A DNA stretch of 64,000 nucleotides from Athripsodes cinereus (Eukaryota; Arthropoda; Insecta; Trichoptera; Leptoceridae), in contig OX388316.1 of assembly GCA_947579605.1 (NCBI GenBank), forward strand, positions 17,735,290 to 17,799,289. The letters are read 5' to 3'. Below are positions 48,760-55,681 of this stretch, piece by piece. Position 1 is the stretch's first letter. The number at the start of each line of letters is the position of its first letter. Both the position numbers and the translations under genes were made by a program. The notes under the pieces are model-generated. The model was not told the origin of the DNA. It did no database searches and saw only the letters and a list, made by a program, of their open reading frames with translations.

Positions 48760-51700
48760 AATTTATATATAGAATTAAGGCGGCACCCTGAATCATATTG
48801 GTCGAGTGGCTTGGCACACCACAGCTAAAAGGTTGCCGACCCCTGATGTAGAGTATTAGATTTTATTCCTTAATCCTTAGTCAAGACACCGATGGTTTTT
48901 CAAACAATGTTAACTCTACGTAAGTGTCAACAATAAACCGAGTCTTAAAAGGAAATCATATCATGTAGGTACTATTAGTTAACTCACAGTTTCATTACCA
49001 AATCGACGTTCCCTACGTACATGTGCGTAAGTGACATTTTTGACAAAATCACTTTTTTTACACTCAGTATCTTATAATATCGTATATTTTCATTGATGAA
49101 ATAATTGGGTCAAAATTTTGGATATTTTACCCTTTCTTGAAACGTATATGTGCGTAAATGCACCAAATAATTTAAAGACGCCGGCGTATATCTGAGTAAG
49201 TGACTTTAAGTCGATATACGTCGGACATCCTGATGCATGCCATATAAGGCGGCTGAATCACGTCTCTAGATTTCTTCCCGAAACTGCCATTAGGGATCTG
49301 GTGACAGCATTTGTTGTCTCACGATTGGACTATTGCAACGTTGTTTATGCTGGACTACCTCAAAGCCTTCTCAATCGTTTGCAGCTGGCGTTCAACAGTG
49401 CTGCCCGGCTCATTTTCCGAGAGGGCAAAAGATGCCACATCACTCCCCTCTTAGAACGACTACACTGGTTGACGGTCGAGGAAAGGGTGACATTCAAGGT
49501 GTGCCTTTTGGTGTACAAGGCTATTAACAAAATGGCACCATCGTGCCTCACAGAGCTTTGTCCCCTTGACTCGACCACTAGAAGACCTCTGCGCTCTATG
49601 GAACTGGCCGTAAATAGACTTACTGAGCCCAATAGAGCCGGTAAGTCCAATTTCTACGAGAGGGCTTTTGGTGTTGTCGGACCAGTTACGTGGAATCGCC
49701 AACCGGTGCTACTGAGAGATGGTCAGACGGTCACTAGCTTCAGAGGCAAATTAAAGACTGAACTCTTCACTGGCGCCCTTGAGACAGTCTAGAGACTGTA
49801 AAACGGCGTCATAAATAAAATCATCCAAAATCATCATCATCATCATTGTTTGGTGTAAACCAGCGCATGTACCATACATACATCAAATATTATATACATT
49901 GTATGATTTACATACATAAAATATAAAGATGAATGTACCCTAATTCCTCTAACTGTAATTACAATAAGTATTTCATCATAAATAATGCCAATGTTATTGC
50001 AACAGACAAAATAATATTGGTATTGTATACAAATATATTGAAAGGTATTTATTTTCACTAATTGATAAGACGAAATTGTTATTTTTCTAGAAGTCTTGTT
50101 ATTAATAAAACATTGTATTTTTATCCATGTTTGAAAAAATGTTTCATTATTTTGATCTAACTTTCCTAAGTGAAAGAATCTGCTAAATATTACTTTGTTA
50201 TTAAACAATATCCAATTTCATACACAAAACAAAGGAAGATAACTAGTAATACAGTATTATTACACAAGTGCACAATGCCCACGAAAAGTATAAATTTAAT
50301 ATGAGTACCTATTTGGTATTATTATTACAAATTACATTTATTTTCTTAAAGATATCTGCACATACATATTCACTAAATTGCTAGTGTATGACACTTACTC
50401 ACATATACGTCGGACCAAATAAAGGTTTATGAAAATACTAACAAGGAAGAAACTACGTTAATTCTGAGTCCAGAAATAACAACCATTCTTGGTTTATTAT
50501 AAAATAAGTTCGTATTGTCAATTAATATAAATATTTTAAGTTAATAGTTAGAATCATGTCAATATATGCCTTAAAAACACAATAGTATTATCCCGGCCTA
50601 TAACAACTCAAGTGGTAGTTAAGCTGGTAGATGTTGTTTTGTTTCCGACGTATATGTGAGTAAGTGCTAAATTTCTAAAAATATTGCATTTGTAAAGAAA
50701 TTAAATACGCAGTATTATTACACACATTAATTGAATAATATCTGCCAATTTTCAAGTAAATATGTCGAATAGAAAAAAAGTTATGTCAAAAAAACTACAT
50801 AGAAACTTTAAATCGCTCTGGTGTAAAATTTAGGTTTGTGCACTTACGCACATATACGTAGGGAGCATCGAAATAATCTCTTTGCATACAAATGACATAT
50901 AGACATTGTTATGGCTGTCGGATATCATTGTAACTACCATAAACATAACACCATAGCGACGGTGAACTTAATTTCATATTTCCTATTTCATAATAATACG
51001 TATCATCAAGGTCAATTGGTGAGCTGAATTCAAGGAGTTGGTAATGACTTTTTAGGCATAAATCCCTGAGAGTCTAAATGTTTTATTTAATTTATACAGT
51101 TGACCGAGCTGGAAATTGAAGATTATCGGATTAAGAGTAAATTTGTCGAGTAAATTTGAAATCCTTTTTTTTATCATAATTGCTTATTTCTGTAAAAAAA
51201 TGTTTTTTTTGAATTAAGTCTATTACTGCTTATGAAGAGGGGGAGGGGTCACTCAGAGAAGTTATAAGAAAAAACTGGTAATCATAACGGGTATAAATTG
51301 GTGTGATTGAATCTATATACGAGTACTATCAATTTTATTACTTCAATTATTTATTGTACTAATTCATAACTAACTAAACTAACATGGCATAGCCCACAAG
51401 TGGGGTAGCCAGTAAACCAGCTGCATGTAATAAAATGCAAGGTGTCCTCTCCGGACCACCAAAATATCAAGACTTTCAGGATGGGTAATAAACCTCATCG
51501 CTGAATTTAAGATGTAAACTGTCTTTTTTCGAACACCTGCCTATTACAGAACACCCCTAAGCTTGCAAAAAAGTAGGAGTAGGAAACCAATTCTTTGCTG
51601 AGTACTTCACTACAAATTTAACACTTGAAAATATCACAGTAAGGTTAGAAATGACGTCACCTTATTTGGTCATGTCCTGGATGGGACGGTCTCGTAATTT

Positions 51701-54025
51701 ACATATTACGTGACTTCATAAATGGTTAATTATAAATAATACTGTGATAATCATTAAGGAGGAATATTTTAAAACAATCTTAATAACTATATGTTCTAGG
51801 AGAAGGAGATTATTCCAAATACAGGGAGTTGGCGGTGGTTCGGTGGGACATATAGGATTAATGTGATGTCATTCTAAATTATGTACATCTGTAGATACTG
51901 GATAGAAACGAGACGAAGAAAGACAAAGAAGGCATGCAGTACCATCATAATTATAAGTAAAATAATTGTCTAAGAAGAAGAAGAATACTTGACGCCAAGA
52001 TAAAGAAGTGACAGTAATATTGATAGCGGTTAGTTTCCAACATTTTTTCGGAGACAAGGAGTCTTTTGTAGAAAATCTATGATTTAAACTTAAGTAGGCC
52101 TTCTTTTGTTTAATTTATGTGTGTATTTACGTGCATCACCATTATTATGAGATACTTTAGTGATGATAAATTAGTTAAAATTTAATTGGCTGTAACCAAT
52201 TAAATAATCAATGGAAAATTGTCTGTGCTGGGTGATGAATAATTCAAATACCTACTTCTGAAATTCTGAAATACCTATCTCACAGTAAGCAATGCATTTG
52301 TATCGTAAAGGTGAAGTAAGTGGGCAACGCAATGCGGTGAGAGGAATCGTCCTCAGGATCTTTTAATTAAAAGTCCGAAACTTAACCATCAGGCTACTGA
52401 CTATCTTGTACTCGTAACTGTTTGAAAAAAATAATAGATTTAAAACGGATGCCATACATTCTCACTGAGTTAGAGATATTTACAGATGATGCATTTATTT
52501 CTGTCTCTTCTATAATAGGTAAAATAAATATATTATTATTCAAAGGCATTTTTGTTCATGATCTTCAACAATCTTTTAGGATACACCGGGTAGAAATAAA
52601 AAGCGAAGATAAATATAGAGAAAGAAAAAATACGATAGTGAAGTAAGATCAATCAACAATAATATTATTTGAAAATGGGTATGCACCTTATTATGATTTT
52701 GTGATAAAACTTCATTACATAATCGGAATAGGTATTGTTATAAAGCACGTATGTGTTTTTTAATATTCAAACGACCTGTGAAATTAGTTGAAGTGATGTG
52801 AGACATCTAAAAGATCGAAGTGTTGCACTAACTTAAATGTGCTGTATCAATGATCATAGCTATTGTGATCGTGATATCTTTGACATAATAATGTCTAATA
52901 GATAAATGAATCAAATGTCAATGAAACTGTCTTTTATGATTAACTATTGATAATATCAAAACATTGTTTGAATACCTTAAAGTATTCGAGTTATCAGTTA
53001 ATCTATTATAATAATAATAAATATATTACATCAGAATAACGCGTATAATATAATAATAATTTGCAATCAATTATTGAGTTGTTTGAATTTGATCAGTACT
53101 ACCTATGACAATTTATTACTCAATTCTATCAATTTTGCACAGTAGGTAGGTAAAAAATATTTACTTATTTTTCCAATATTTGCGTATACAAAGAAAGTTT
53201 GTTATTCCATTTTCTCATACAGACAGATACTTCTCTCTCAAATTAGACTTTTTCCGGTAAATATAAAGGAAAACTAAATTTTCAAAAAAAAATTAAAAGA
53301 ATTTTCTATTTATATTCACGTAATTATATAGTTTTTCACCCAAGTAATGATATGATAATGAAACGTCTGTCAATAAATGTGCTTTTGCATAAAAAAAAAC
53401 ACCAGACTTACTCTAACCTAACCAACAAATCAGTCAAACGTAAAAATTTAAGTACTATAGTGACATGCCGAACGAGCACAAAAAATGAAAATAATTAATT
53501 GTGTGCCTATAGAAAACCACAATATTACACCGGATTGTTATTCTCCGGATAAAATACTACATTACTACATAAAAATAATTCAAAATAATCGAAGTTTAGA
53601 TGCGTTTACCTAAACTTAATAAATTCTTTTTTCCTATCAGAGAACAATCTGTTCGTATCGTATTTGCCATTTGAAGATTACATTCTTAACAACTATTTGA
53701 AAGGGGTTTATACGCACTTCTGAGATACGTATACTAAAATGGAAACTATTGAAGTAGCTTGTCTTCAGAAGACTATACTTATGAACCAGTCTCTATAAAT
53801 TTGTTTTACCTTTTATGATTAAAGAATGAAATTATATTGATTGGAAAAAAAAATATTGAAATACCTGTAAGCAGGTTCGTATGCTGTGAAGATATAGTTA
53901 CTTGCATGCAAAGATGAAAGAATCACAGGGATACTCGCTAGAAATATGAAATTTTTAACATTATATCTTCCGTAGTTTCCAAGCTCCCCAAGGATACCAT
54001 CTATATCCACATCCAAAGGCTTCAT
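25038..54025 (-). CDS. SLC22-type organic cation transporter, six coding exons
   Basis: Exons 54,025-53,865, 41,935-41,713, 40,650-40,395, 39,756-39,109, 38,439-38,258 and 25,211-25,038 join, with all introns GT...AG, into a 547-residue protein without a stop. The layout is that of the family (usual length about 530-570). A first membrane segment at about 26-48 is followed by a large extracellular loop (about 50-135) with six cysteines (55, 60, 82, 100, 113, 133) and N-glycosylation sequons at 63, 88 and 106. Then come the major facilitator motif GTFSDKFGR (157-165), ESPRWLLSK (274-282), YTSELFPTTLRH (456-467) and the C-terminal SPETIGLPLPET (517-528). It should be a 12-segment plasma-membrane carrier for organic cations or carnitine-like zwitterions; the substrate cannot be read from sequence. 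The start ATG has an insect-like TTAAAATG context. An extra non-coding 5' exon is possible. Confidence 0.93.
25212..25789. other. Start of intron 5, AT-rich
   Basis: No repeat border or ORF recognised. Confidence 0.4.
25790..26156 (-). mobile_element. Helitron 5' end, second subfamily, truncated
   Basis: From 26,156 on the minus strand: A|TCTAATATATAAAATTCTCG, then GTCACGTTGTTTG and CGATTTTGATCAAATTTTG. The same TCTAATATATAAAA start is found at 1,040 and 34,481 but the interior differs. No 3' end found. Confidence 0.6.
26520..26855. repeat. Left-arm 187-bp subrepeats (two units)
   Basis: The anchor ACAATCAACCTTTATGTATC occurs at 26,541 and 26,728. Each unit ends with AAACACTCCAAGTGTG. Confidence 0.85.
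26945..27145 (-). pseudogene. RTE-like C-terminal fragment, inverted partner
   Basis: The minus-strand reading TTWLDHVDQILKDGRVLSK, RRACMRNWLNVEEAKEIC, ending PTWDTA, is the inverse of 27,640-27,809. Its tail GAGGGTATAGTATAGTATA lies at 26,936-26,953 on the complement. Confidence 0.8.
27228..27830 (+). pseudogene. RTE-like reverse transcriptase C-terminal fragment
   Basis: A frame open for 167 codons (27,306-27,809) contains YASETWTWLKKDESG, VEMRSLRRM, LKWFGHVERMDG, RKRGRPRTTWLNHVDQIL and the end PTWDTA. The upstream frame (27,228-27,300, GSMFVRDG) is broken by a stop. It ends in a GGGTATAGTATAGTATA short-repeat tail, as RTE-clade elements do. The catalytic palm is absent. Confidence 0.85.
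27980..28060 (-). mobile_element. Short retroposon 3' tail
   Basis: TTTATTTATTTATTTATAA on the plus strand, followed by ACGGCTTACGCC, resembles the AATAAA-repeat ends of LINE 3' fragments read on the minus strand. Confidence 0.35.
28160..28530 (+). pseudogene. Second RTE-like C-terminal fragment, more decayed
   Basis: Aligns with 27,470-27,830 at DNA level (GAGTGTTGTGGATAGAAGGC..., CGTGTAAATAAGTT..., GAAGCGCGGAAGGCC) but the frame is broken by stops and small indels. Tail GGGTATAGATAGATATAG. Confidence 0.75.
28555..28735. other. GC-rich block, unidentified
   Basis: An island of clearly higher GC than its surroundings (CCCTCCTTGCCTTTGCTGCG...). No ORF with recognisable features. Possibly captured DNA inside the foldback element. 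Confidence 0.35.
28783..29300. repeat. Right-arm 185-bp subrepeats (three units)
   Basis: The anchor ACACTTGGAGTG is at 28,783, 28,968 and 29,154. The units are the complement of the left-arm repeats. The last unit is cut by the SINE at about 29,310 and resumes at 34,167. A short GATACGA-type expansion sits at the break. Confidence 0.85.
29454..29643. repeat. Left LTR (190 bp)
   Basis: TGTACTGTTTGCTCCC ... GCATACACTACA; identical to 33,933-34,122. Confidence 0.88.
29697..29762 (+). pseudogene. RTE 3' scrap inside the LTR element
   Basis: CTCTGCCCACCCCGTCC...GGCACGAGGGCATAG matches the last codons and tail of the 27,230-27,830 fragment (TGCCTACCCCACCTGG...GGCGTGAGGGTATAG). Confidence 0.6.
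30278..30720 (-). repeat. 230-bp tandem duplication containing SINE S1 (inverted)
   Basis: Units at 30,278-30,490 and 30,508-30,720. Each contains the S1 head on the minus strand (B box complement GGGAATCGAACC, head complement CACACCGGCCG) plus the same following DNA down to ACCAGTTGGGACAC. A SINE inserted first, then the region was duplicated. Confidence 0.8.
30712..31075. repeat. 50/60-bp tandem repeat built on a conserved stem-loop
   Basis: Units start TGGGACACC at 30,741, 30,801, 30,861, about 30,910, 30,971 and about 31,020, with a partial unit at 30,712. Long units carry an extra TTTTTACCAAC. Each unit holds CTGCTCCC...GGGAGCAG or the variant CTGCCCTC...GAGAGCAG. Confidence 0.88.
31165..31690. 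repeat. About 162-bp tandem repeat, three units plus a partial
   Basis: The anchor AGGGTGGTTGACGCC (last copy AGGGTGATTGACGCC) is at about 31,179, 31,342, 31,504 and 31,667. Each full unit has CATGCACCACGCGGCTCGAG and a small hairpin AGCTC-loop-GAGCT. ORFs here read through the repeat and are not genes. Confidence 0.88.
31691..33932. other. AT-rich interior of the LTR element
   Basis: No ORF with recognisable domains. There is a TC-microsatellite at about 32,880-32,900 and the mini-MITE at 32,565-32,630. Confidence 0.5.
32565..32630. mobile_element. 66-bp hAT-like micro-MITE
   Basis: The termini TAGAGATGCAACGAAT and ATTCGTTGCATCTCTA are perfect inverted repeats. The 8-bp direct repeat ATTTATTA flanks both sides (32,557-32,564 and 32,631-32,638). 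Confidence 0.75.
33933..34122. repeat. Right LTR (190 bp)
   Basis: Identical to 29,454-29,643, followed by the target duplication ATAAC. Confidence 0.88.
34822..35250. mobile_element. MITE inside the Helitron (same as 273-699)
   Basis: Inverted ends AATTCGGTAGTTACATGG / CCATGTAACAACCGAATT. Confidence 0.6.
35782..36020 (+). mobile_element. SINE family S1 copy
   Basis: Head CGGCCGGTGTAGCACGG, B box GGGTTCGATTCCC, body GAATGACCTTTTTC and GTCCTGGGTCTGGGTG. The tail reaches TGTCTATGTAAAAAAA and is then interrupted by the MITE at 36,028. Confidence 0.85.
36028..36387. mobile_element. 360-bp MITE with long inverted arms and 8-bp target duplication
   Basis: The arms of about 100 bp begin with AACTTTCGCAGTTTAGCGG (two bases in) and run through CCCACCCGTTGTCGAG, with the complement at 36,350-36,385. 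AAATGAAT flanks both sides (36,020-36,027 and 36,388-36,395). A third, internal copy of the ACAACGGGTGGGGCCGC block is at 36,200-36,216. Confidence 0.8.
36476..36655 (+). pseudogene. RTE-like extreme C-terminal scrap
   Basis: Aligns at DNA level with 59,790-59,935 (TGGTTTGGAGTGG-like, CTGGAAGCAGCGGTGGAC, AACTAGGACAAGGGGAAGAAG). No intact frame. Confidence 0.6.
36703..37385. other. AT-rich intronic DNA
   Basis: Nothing recognised. Confidence 0.4.
37386..37920. mobile_element. 535-bp MITE, family M2 copy 2
   Basis: Same length and almost the same sequence as 10,043-10,577, again with AT on both flanks. Confidence 0.85.
38258..38439 (-). CDS. SLC22 gene exon 5 (residues 430-490)
   Basis: Acceptor TTGTTTTTTAG|GT, donor TTA|GTAAGT. 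It codes two membrane segments around the conserved YTSELFPTTLRH motif. It joins exon 4 across a split serine codon. Confidence 0.92.
38481..38682. mobile_element. Palindromic MITE, family M1 copy 3 (in intron 4)
   Basis: Same core as 2,403-2,617. About 12 bases of the left terminus are missing (CAGAGGCAATAACACAC against CAGAGGCCTGAGTCAAC...). Confidence 0.75.
38845..39024 (-). mobile_element. Retroposon 3' tail flanked by a long direct repeat (intron 4)
   Basis: TTTATTTATTTTATTTAAC and CATCCTCCTTATAGAGAC on the plus strand read as a LINE 3' end on the minus strand. The DNA on either side (CTTATATATACATTTATTT...TTGTCAATCATA) is repeated at 38,808-38,842 and 39,034-39,073, a long target duplication. 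A 22-bp tandem doublet (AAAAGGTTTCAGATTATTCTG) lies inside at 38,965-39,010. Confidence 0.55.
39109..39756 (-). CDS. SLC22 gene exon 4 (residues 214-429)
   Basis: The largest exon, 648 nt. Acceptor TATATTTCTAG, donor GAAA|GTAAGT. It encodes several membrane segments, the family motif ESPRWLLSK (274-282), the long charged cytoplasmic loop rich in K/E/N (about 285-340), and the second-half loop YVGRKKTLFT. Confidence 0.93.
39833..40087. mobile_element. MITE with about 85-bp inverted arms (intron 3)
   Basis: ATCAATATTAATAAACACAG at the left and its complement at the right. The arms continue through GTCAAAAGCTCAGT, and a C/T-rich core separates them. Non-coding. Confidence 0.75.
40088..40394. 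other. Remainder of intron 3
   Basis: A less AT-rich block at 40,130-40,320 (TGACGTTGGCACCGCCC...) looks like an old repeat, but it has no second copy here. Confidence 0.3.
40395..40650 (-). CDS. SLC22 gene exon 3 (residues 129-213)
   Basis: Acceptor ATATTTTCAG, donor TTAT|GTAAGT. Encodes membrane segments 2 and 3 flanking GTFSDKFGRLHT, the signature loop of the major facilitator superfamily. Confidence 0.93.
40977..41475. mobile_element. hAT-like MITE, right end decayed (intron 2)
   Basis: Left end CAGTGATCCCCAAAGTGG is a typical hAT-type terminus. The core is a duplicated block (ATTCTTTAAGAAAACCGAGG / ATTCTGTAAGAATATCGAGG, each followed by a G-run) related to the element at 20,105. The right end near 41,470 (GGAAGTGGTCC) is degraded. 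Confidence 0.45.
41713..41935 (-). CDS. SLC22 gene exon 2 (residues 54-128, extracellular loop)
   Basis: Acceptor TTATGCTTCAG, donor GAAGAA|GTAAGT. Codes most of the large first extracellular loop, with CRIPECD at its start and sequons at 63, 88 and 106. It joins exon 1 across the split arginine codon 54. Confidence 0.92.
41936..42552. other. AT-rich intron 1 DNA
   Basis: Nothing recognised. Confidence 0.4.
42553..42733 (-). mobile_element. SINE family S2, full-length copy
   Basis: On the minus strand: GTTCGTCGGTAGCCTGG, A-box-like GGTAGAGTCTCGG, B box GGTTCGATTCC, body CCTTTCACGGCACAAGC, GGGTTT/AAACCC hairpin and A-tail. Reference copy for the family in this window. Confidence 0.85.
42890..43056 (+). 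repeat. Dispersed family A copy
   Basis: AAATTCAGCAATGAAG, CACCCATCCTGAATGTC, GACAGCTTGCATG and GCCGTGATGGTATAG, abutting the reverse-transcriptase fragment that follows. Confidence 0.6.
43065..43625 (+). pseudogene. Non-LTR reverse transcriptase C-terminal fragment
   Basis: One frame is open from about 43,065 to the stop at 43,625. It begins LDRKLQWDNHIDHLCKRL and continues YYAYFHTIMSYGVLFWG, LQKRALRTLL, PRDSCRTIF and LPVHLKSLDFLCFKREVK. This is the post-palm region typical of jockey/CR1-superfamily LINEs. It is 5'-truncated; the polymerase motifs are absent. Clade unresolved. The 3' UTR runs to an AGTAGTAGTAGTA tail near 44,240. Confidence 0.8.
43911..44055. repeat. Tandem doublet (about 70 bp) in the LINE 3' UTR
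   Basis: TGACATGGTGCTAAAGGGACC ... TAGTACTGAAGAAAA is present twice in a row with one indel. Confidence 0.8.
44252..44376. mobile_element. Possible small hAT-like MITE
   Basis: CAGGGATGTCGCGAATATTC at the left, and a loose complement (TTGCGACATG) at the right. GCATCCGCATCC is repeated on both arms. Confidence 0.35.
44822..45886 (+). pseudogene. Endonuclease (APE-type) block of the LINE
   Basis: 354 codons. IRILQLNIEGISRSK, the catalytic LLQETH, MGDFNSHHTDWG, and HSQHRPV in the position where most APE endonucleases have SDH. After about residue 240 it is the linker to the polymerase. The frame ends at a stop at 45,884-45,886, which is a disruption: the reading continues in another frame. Confidence 0.85.
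46051..46566 (+). pseudogene. Reverse transcriptase N-terminal block
   Basis: LKAGKAAGHDGIFPEFLK, KKAKIIALLKPGKP, SYRPISLLSVCYKVMERL and GFRAGRSCCDQV: reverse-transcriptase motifs 0 to 2a. The frame is lost just before motif A. Confidence 0.85.
46567..47278 (+). pseudogene. Reverse transcriptase catalytic block
   Basis: Motif A FLDLTAAYDTVW, motif B NNGLPQGSVLAPLLFNLY, motif C FIYADDIVLASR, then KTEVTVFHLS and KYLGVTLDRSLTYRNH. Catalytic aspartates are intact although the ORF is not. Confidence 0.85.
47233..47856 (+). pseudogene. LINE C-terminal block with zinc motif
   Basis: MRMISGTIGSTPVGWLPVL, IAPPNLRRREA, and a CxC-x7-H-x4-C cluster (CACGQIETMNHIVEDC). It overlaps the previous block by one frameshift. 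Confidence 0.82.
48150..48400 (+). mobile_element. tRNA-headed SINE-like element, family S3
   Basis: A-box-like GTGGCCTAACGGTTAGAG, B box GGGTTCGATTCC at tRNA-like spacing, then a non-tRNA body (GACGAAGTCGCTTTTCAGCG). Only one copy in the window, so SINE status rests on the boxes and body. Confidence 0.6.
48465..48632. repeat. 90-bp tandem doublet
   Basis: TCACATATAATTCACATACG ... AAAGCATTCGCATATATA occurs at 48,465 and 48,555. Confidence 0.85.
49003..50871. mobile_element. 1.87-kb inverted-repeat element with an iterated end motif
   Basis: The left end TCGACGTTCCCTACGTACAT and the complement of the right end TCGATGCTCCCTACGTATAT continue into GTGCGTAAGTG. The motif ACGTATATGTG(A/C)GTAAGTG recurs inside near 49,145, 49,187, 50,395 and 50,648 in both orientations. 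No transposase ORF. An L2-like LINE fragment is inserted at 49,239-49,845. Confidence 0.6.
49239..49845 (+). pseudogene. L2/CR1-like reverse transcriptase C-terminal fragment
   Basis: Open from HIRRLNHVSRFLPETAIRD through SRLDYCNVVYAGLP, LQLAFNSAARLIF, HITPLLERLHWLTVEERV and YKAINKMAPSCL to the stop at 49,790-49,792. This thumb-region pattern is characteristic of L2/CR1-type LINEs. It is 5'-truncated and has an ATC-repeat tail (ATCATCATCATCATT) at about 49,829-49,845. Confidence 0.85.
50872..51384. other. AT-rich intron 1 DNA
   Basis: Nothing recognised. Confidence 0.4.
51385..51640 (-). repeat. Dispersed family A, inverted copy
   Basis: CCCACAAGTGGGGTAGCC, GCAAGGTGTCCTCTCC, TTTCAGGATGGGTAA and GTAGGAGTAGGAAACC, in the same order as 23,430-23,640. 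Confidence 0.6.
51641..53864. other. AT-rich intron 1 DNA
   Basis: A possible degenerate tRNA-like SINE head on the minus strand at 52,300-52,415 (GTAGCCTGATGGTTAAG then GGACGATTCC). Otherwise nothing recognised. Confidence 0.35.
53865..54025 (-). CDS. SLC22 gene exon 1 (residues 1-53, start)
   Basis: ATG at 54,025; donor TACAG|GTATTT. Codes an acidic N terminus (MKPLDVDIDGILGELGNYGR) and the first membrane segment. The MKP...LG-YGR opening is usual for insect members of this family and supports this start. Confidence 0.9.
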
Positions 54026-54140
54026 TTTAACTTAGAAAAATCAAACACTGAAAATAACTTAGTATTTAATGTAGAGAATCACAATGAAAATTAATACAAT
54101 TCAACCGGAGACCCGCATATCAGTTAGCTGAGTATTATTG
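54026..54140 (-). promoter_or_regulatory. SLC22 5' leader / promoter-proximal region
   Basis: Upstream of the ATG on the minus strand is TTATTTTCAG|TG at 54,048, which could be either an insect initiator (TCAGTG) or a splice acceptor from an untranslated exon. A TTAAATAC lies about 20 nt further up. Only about 115 bp separate the ATG from the I-type LINE. Confidence 0.3.
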
Positions 54141-54292
54141 TTCAGATTGTTTGTATTTTATTTTTATTTTTAATTTCTTCTGGCCCAGGGCCGGTTTCAG
54201 TTTTTTTCTATTTTCTACTTGTAGATTTTTTTTTTTGTTTGTATTTTTTTTTAACATACTCTCTCTCATCTTGAGAGAAGTACGCATTAAGG

Positions 54293-55681
54293 ATGGAGAA
54301 CCCTCCTGTACCCCCAATACCACCAGATCCTCCTGATATTAATGTTAAGAAACGGAAAATGTCAGAATCAGTAGAGGATAAAGATTTAAATCTATCCAGA
54401 GCCTCTACTTCTAAATACACCTCAGAACCTCCCATCCGAGAACATTTTTATTCAATGAAGTCCAGTGGTCCGTTCATCGTTTTTGTACAGTATACGGAAT
54501 CTGGGAAACAAATCCACCCAATGGATTTCGGAAGATTTCTCTTTTCAAAAAATATCCCTCACATCGTTAATGGGTCTATCAAGGCCGAGGGTAAGTTTCG
54601 ACTTTCCATGGAATTCACTACTGGAAAGGCAGCAAACGATTTTATCAAAAATGTATACATAAATTCCAATTCTACGTATAAGGCTTTTATTCCCACTTTC
54701 AACATAACTCGAATGGGTTTAATACGTGGCGTGTCCGTGAATATCTCAGACGAGGAAATAAAATCTTCTATTGAGCATTCGAACCCCGATGTGGGGGAGG
54801 TATTAAAGATACGAAGACTAAACTACAAAGACAGATCCACTGGCAGTGTGGTCTGGAAACCTTCGAGCACAATAGTTGTGACTTTTGAAGGCCAGAGCCT
54901 CCCAAATCATATTTATATTTTTTACAATAGTTTCCCGGTGGAAACATATTTTTACCCGACTATCCAGTGTTTCCGGTGTCTTCGTTTTGGTCATACCAAA
55001 ACAATGTGTAGATCTGTGGAAAAGTGTTTTAAATGTGGCGAAAATCATTCTGCGCAAGACTGCACATCAGAGCCTAAATGTTTTCACTGCGGAGGTCCGC
55101 ATAATGCAATTAGTTAATCATGTCCAGAGTACGAAAGACAAAGGGGAATAAAACAGTCCATGGCTCTGAATAACATGTCTTATCTCCAAGCCTCTAAGCT
55201 TCATCCCCAACAAAAATTGTCTTATGCCAATGTTCTTAAAATGTCTGTATCAAACCCTGGTCCCATAACCCATGAAAAAACTATGGATGATAATTTCAAA
55301 CAAACTACCTCCCGTAACATAACCAAAATGGTTCCTTCACGAGGCAAATTTGTTTTTAGAACACCTACAAACCCTGCATCTCTCTCTTATAATCAAGCAG
55401 AACACAATTCCTTTTTGATTTCACCAAATGGTTCCATGTTATCTTCCGCTCCGGATGGATGCGCTCTTCAAAATAATATTCCAACTGAAAAAATTGTTGA
55501 AAATCTATGTAACGATTTTCACTCCGATAACAGGAATTTTCTGAAATCTTTGATTTCTATGGTTCTAGAAGTACTCTCATCCCAAAATTCTGATATTGCG
55601 AACGCTGCTCATGTTAAGAATTCCTTCCTCTCCCTTCTTAAATTGATATCTTACAATGGCTCCGACAATCCAGAAAATTAA
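54293..55681 (+). pseudogene. I-element ORF1 (gag-like, zinc knuckles), one internal stop
   Basis: About 463 codons, one frame, interrupted by TAA at 55,115-55,117. Proline-rich N terminus (MENPPVPPIPPDPPD), then an RRM-like middle, then knuckles CFRCLRFGHTKTMC (CX2CX4HX4C) and CFKCGENHSAQDC (CX2CX3HX4C), with a third starting CFHCGGPH right before the stop. The protein binds element RNA in the cytoplasm. ORF2 overlaps its last 26 nt in another frame. Confidence 0.85.

Larger units (their letters stand above)
47922..48874. mobile_element. Palindromic hAT-like structure whose inverted repeat includes flanking DNA
   Basis: CAGGGGTCGGCAACC begins at 47,951 and its complement ends at 48,845, a hAT-type terminus on arms of about 95 bp. 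The inverted repeat does not stop there. The 29 bp outside (AAGGAATAAAATCTAATAC...) are also inverted on the other side, so the usual 8-bp direct target duplication is absent. TA-microsatellites edge both arms. A SINE and a 90-bp doublet sit inside. Confidence 0.8.

Noticed and set aside
54135..54435. Minus-strand ORFs opposite the gag start
   Set aside because: Antisense of the proline-rich gag N terminus, low-complexity, no domain.
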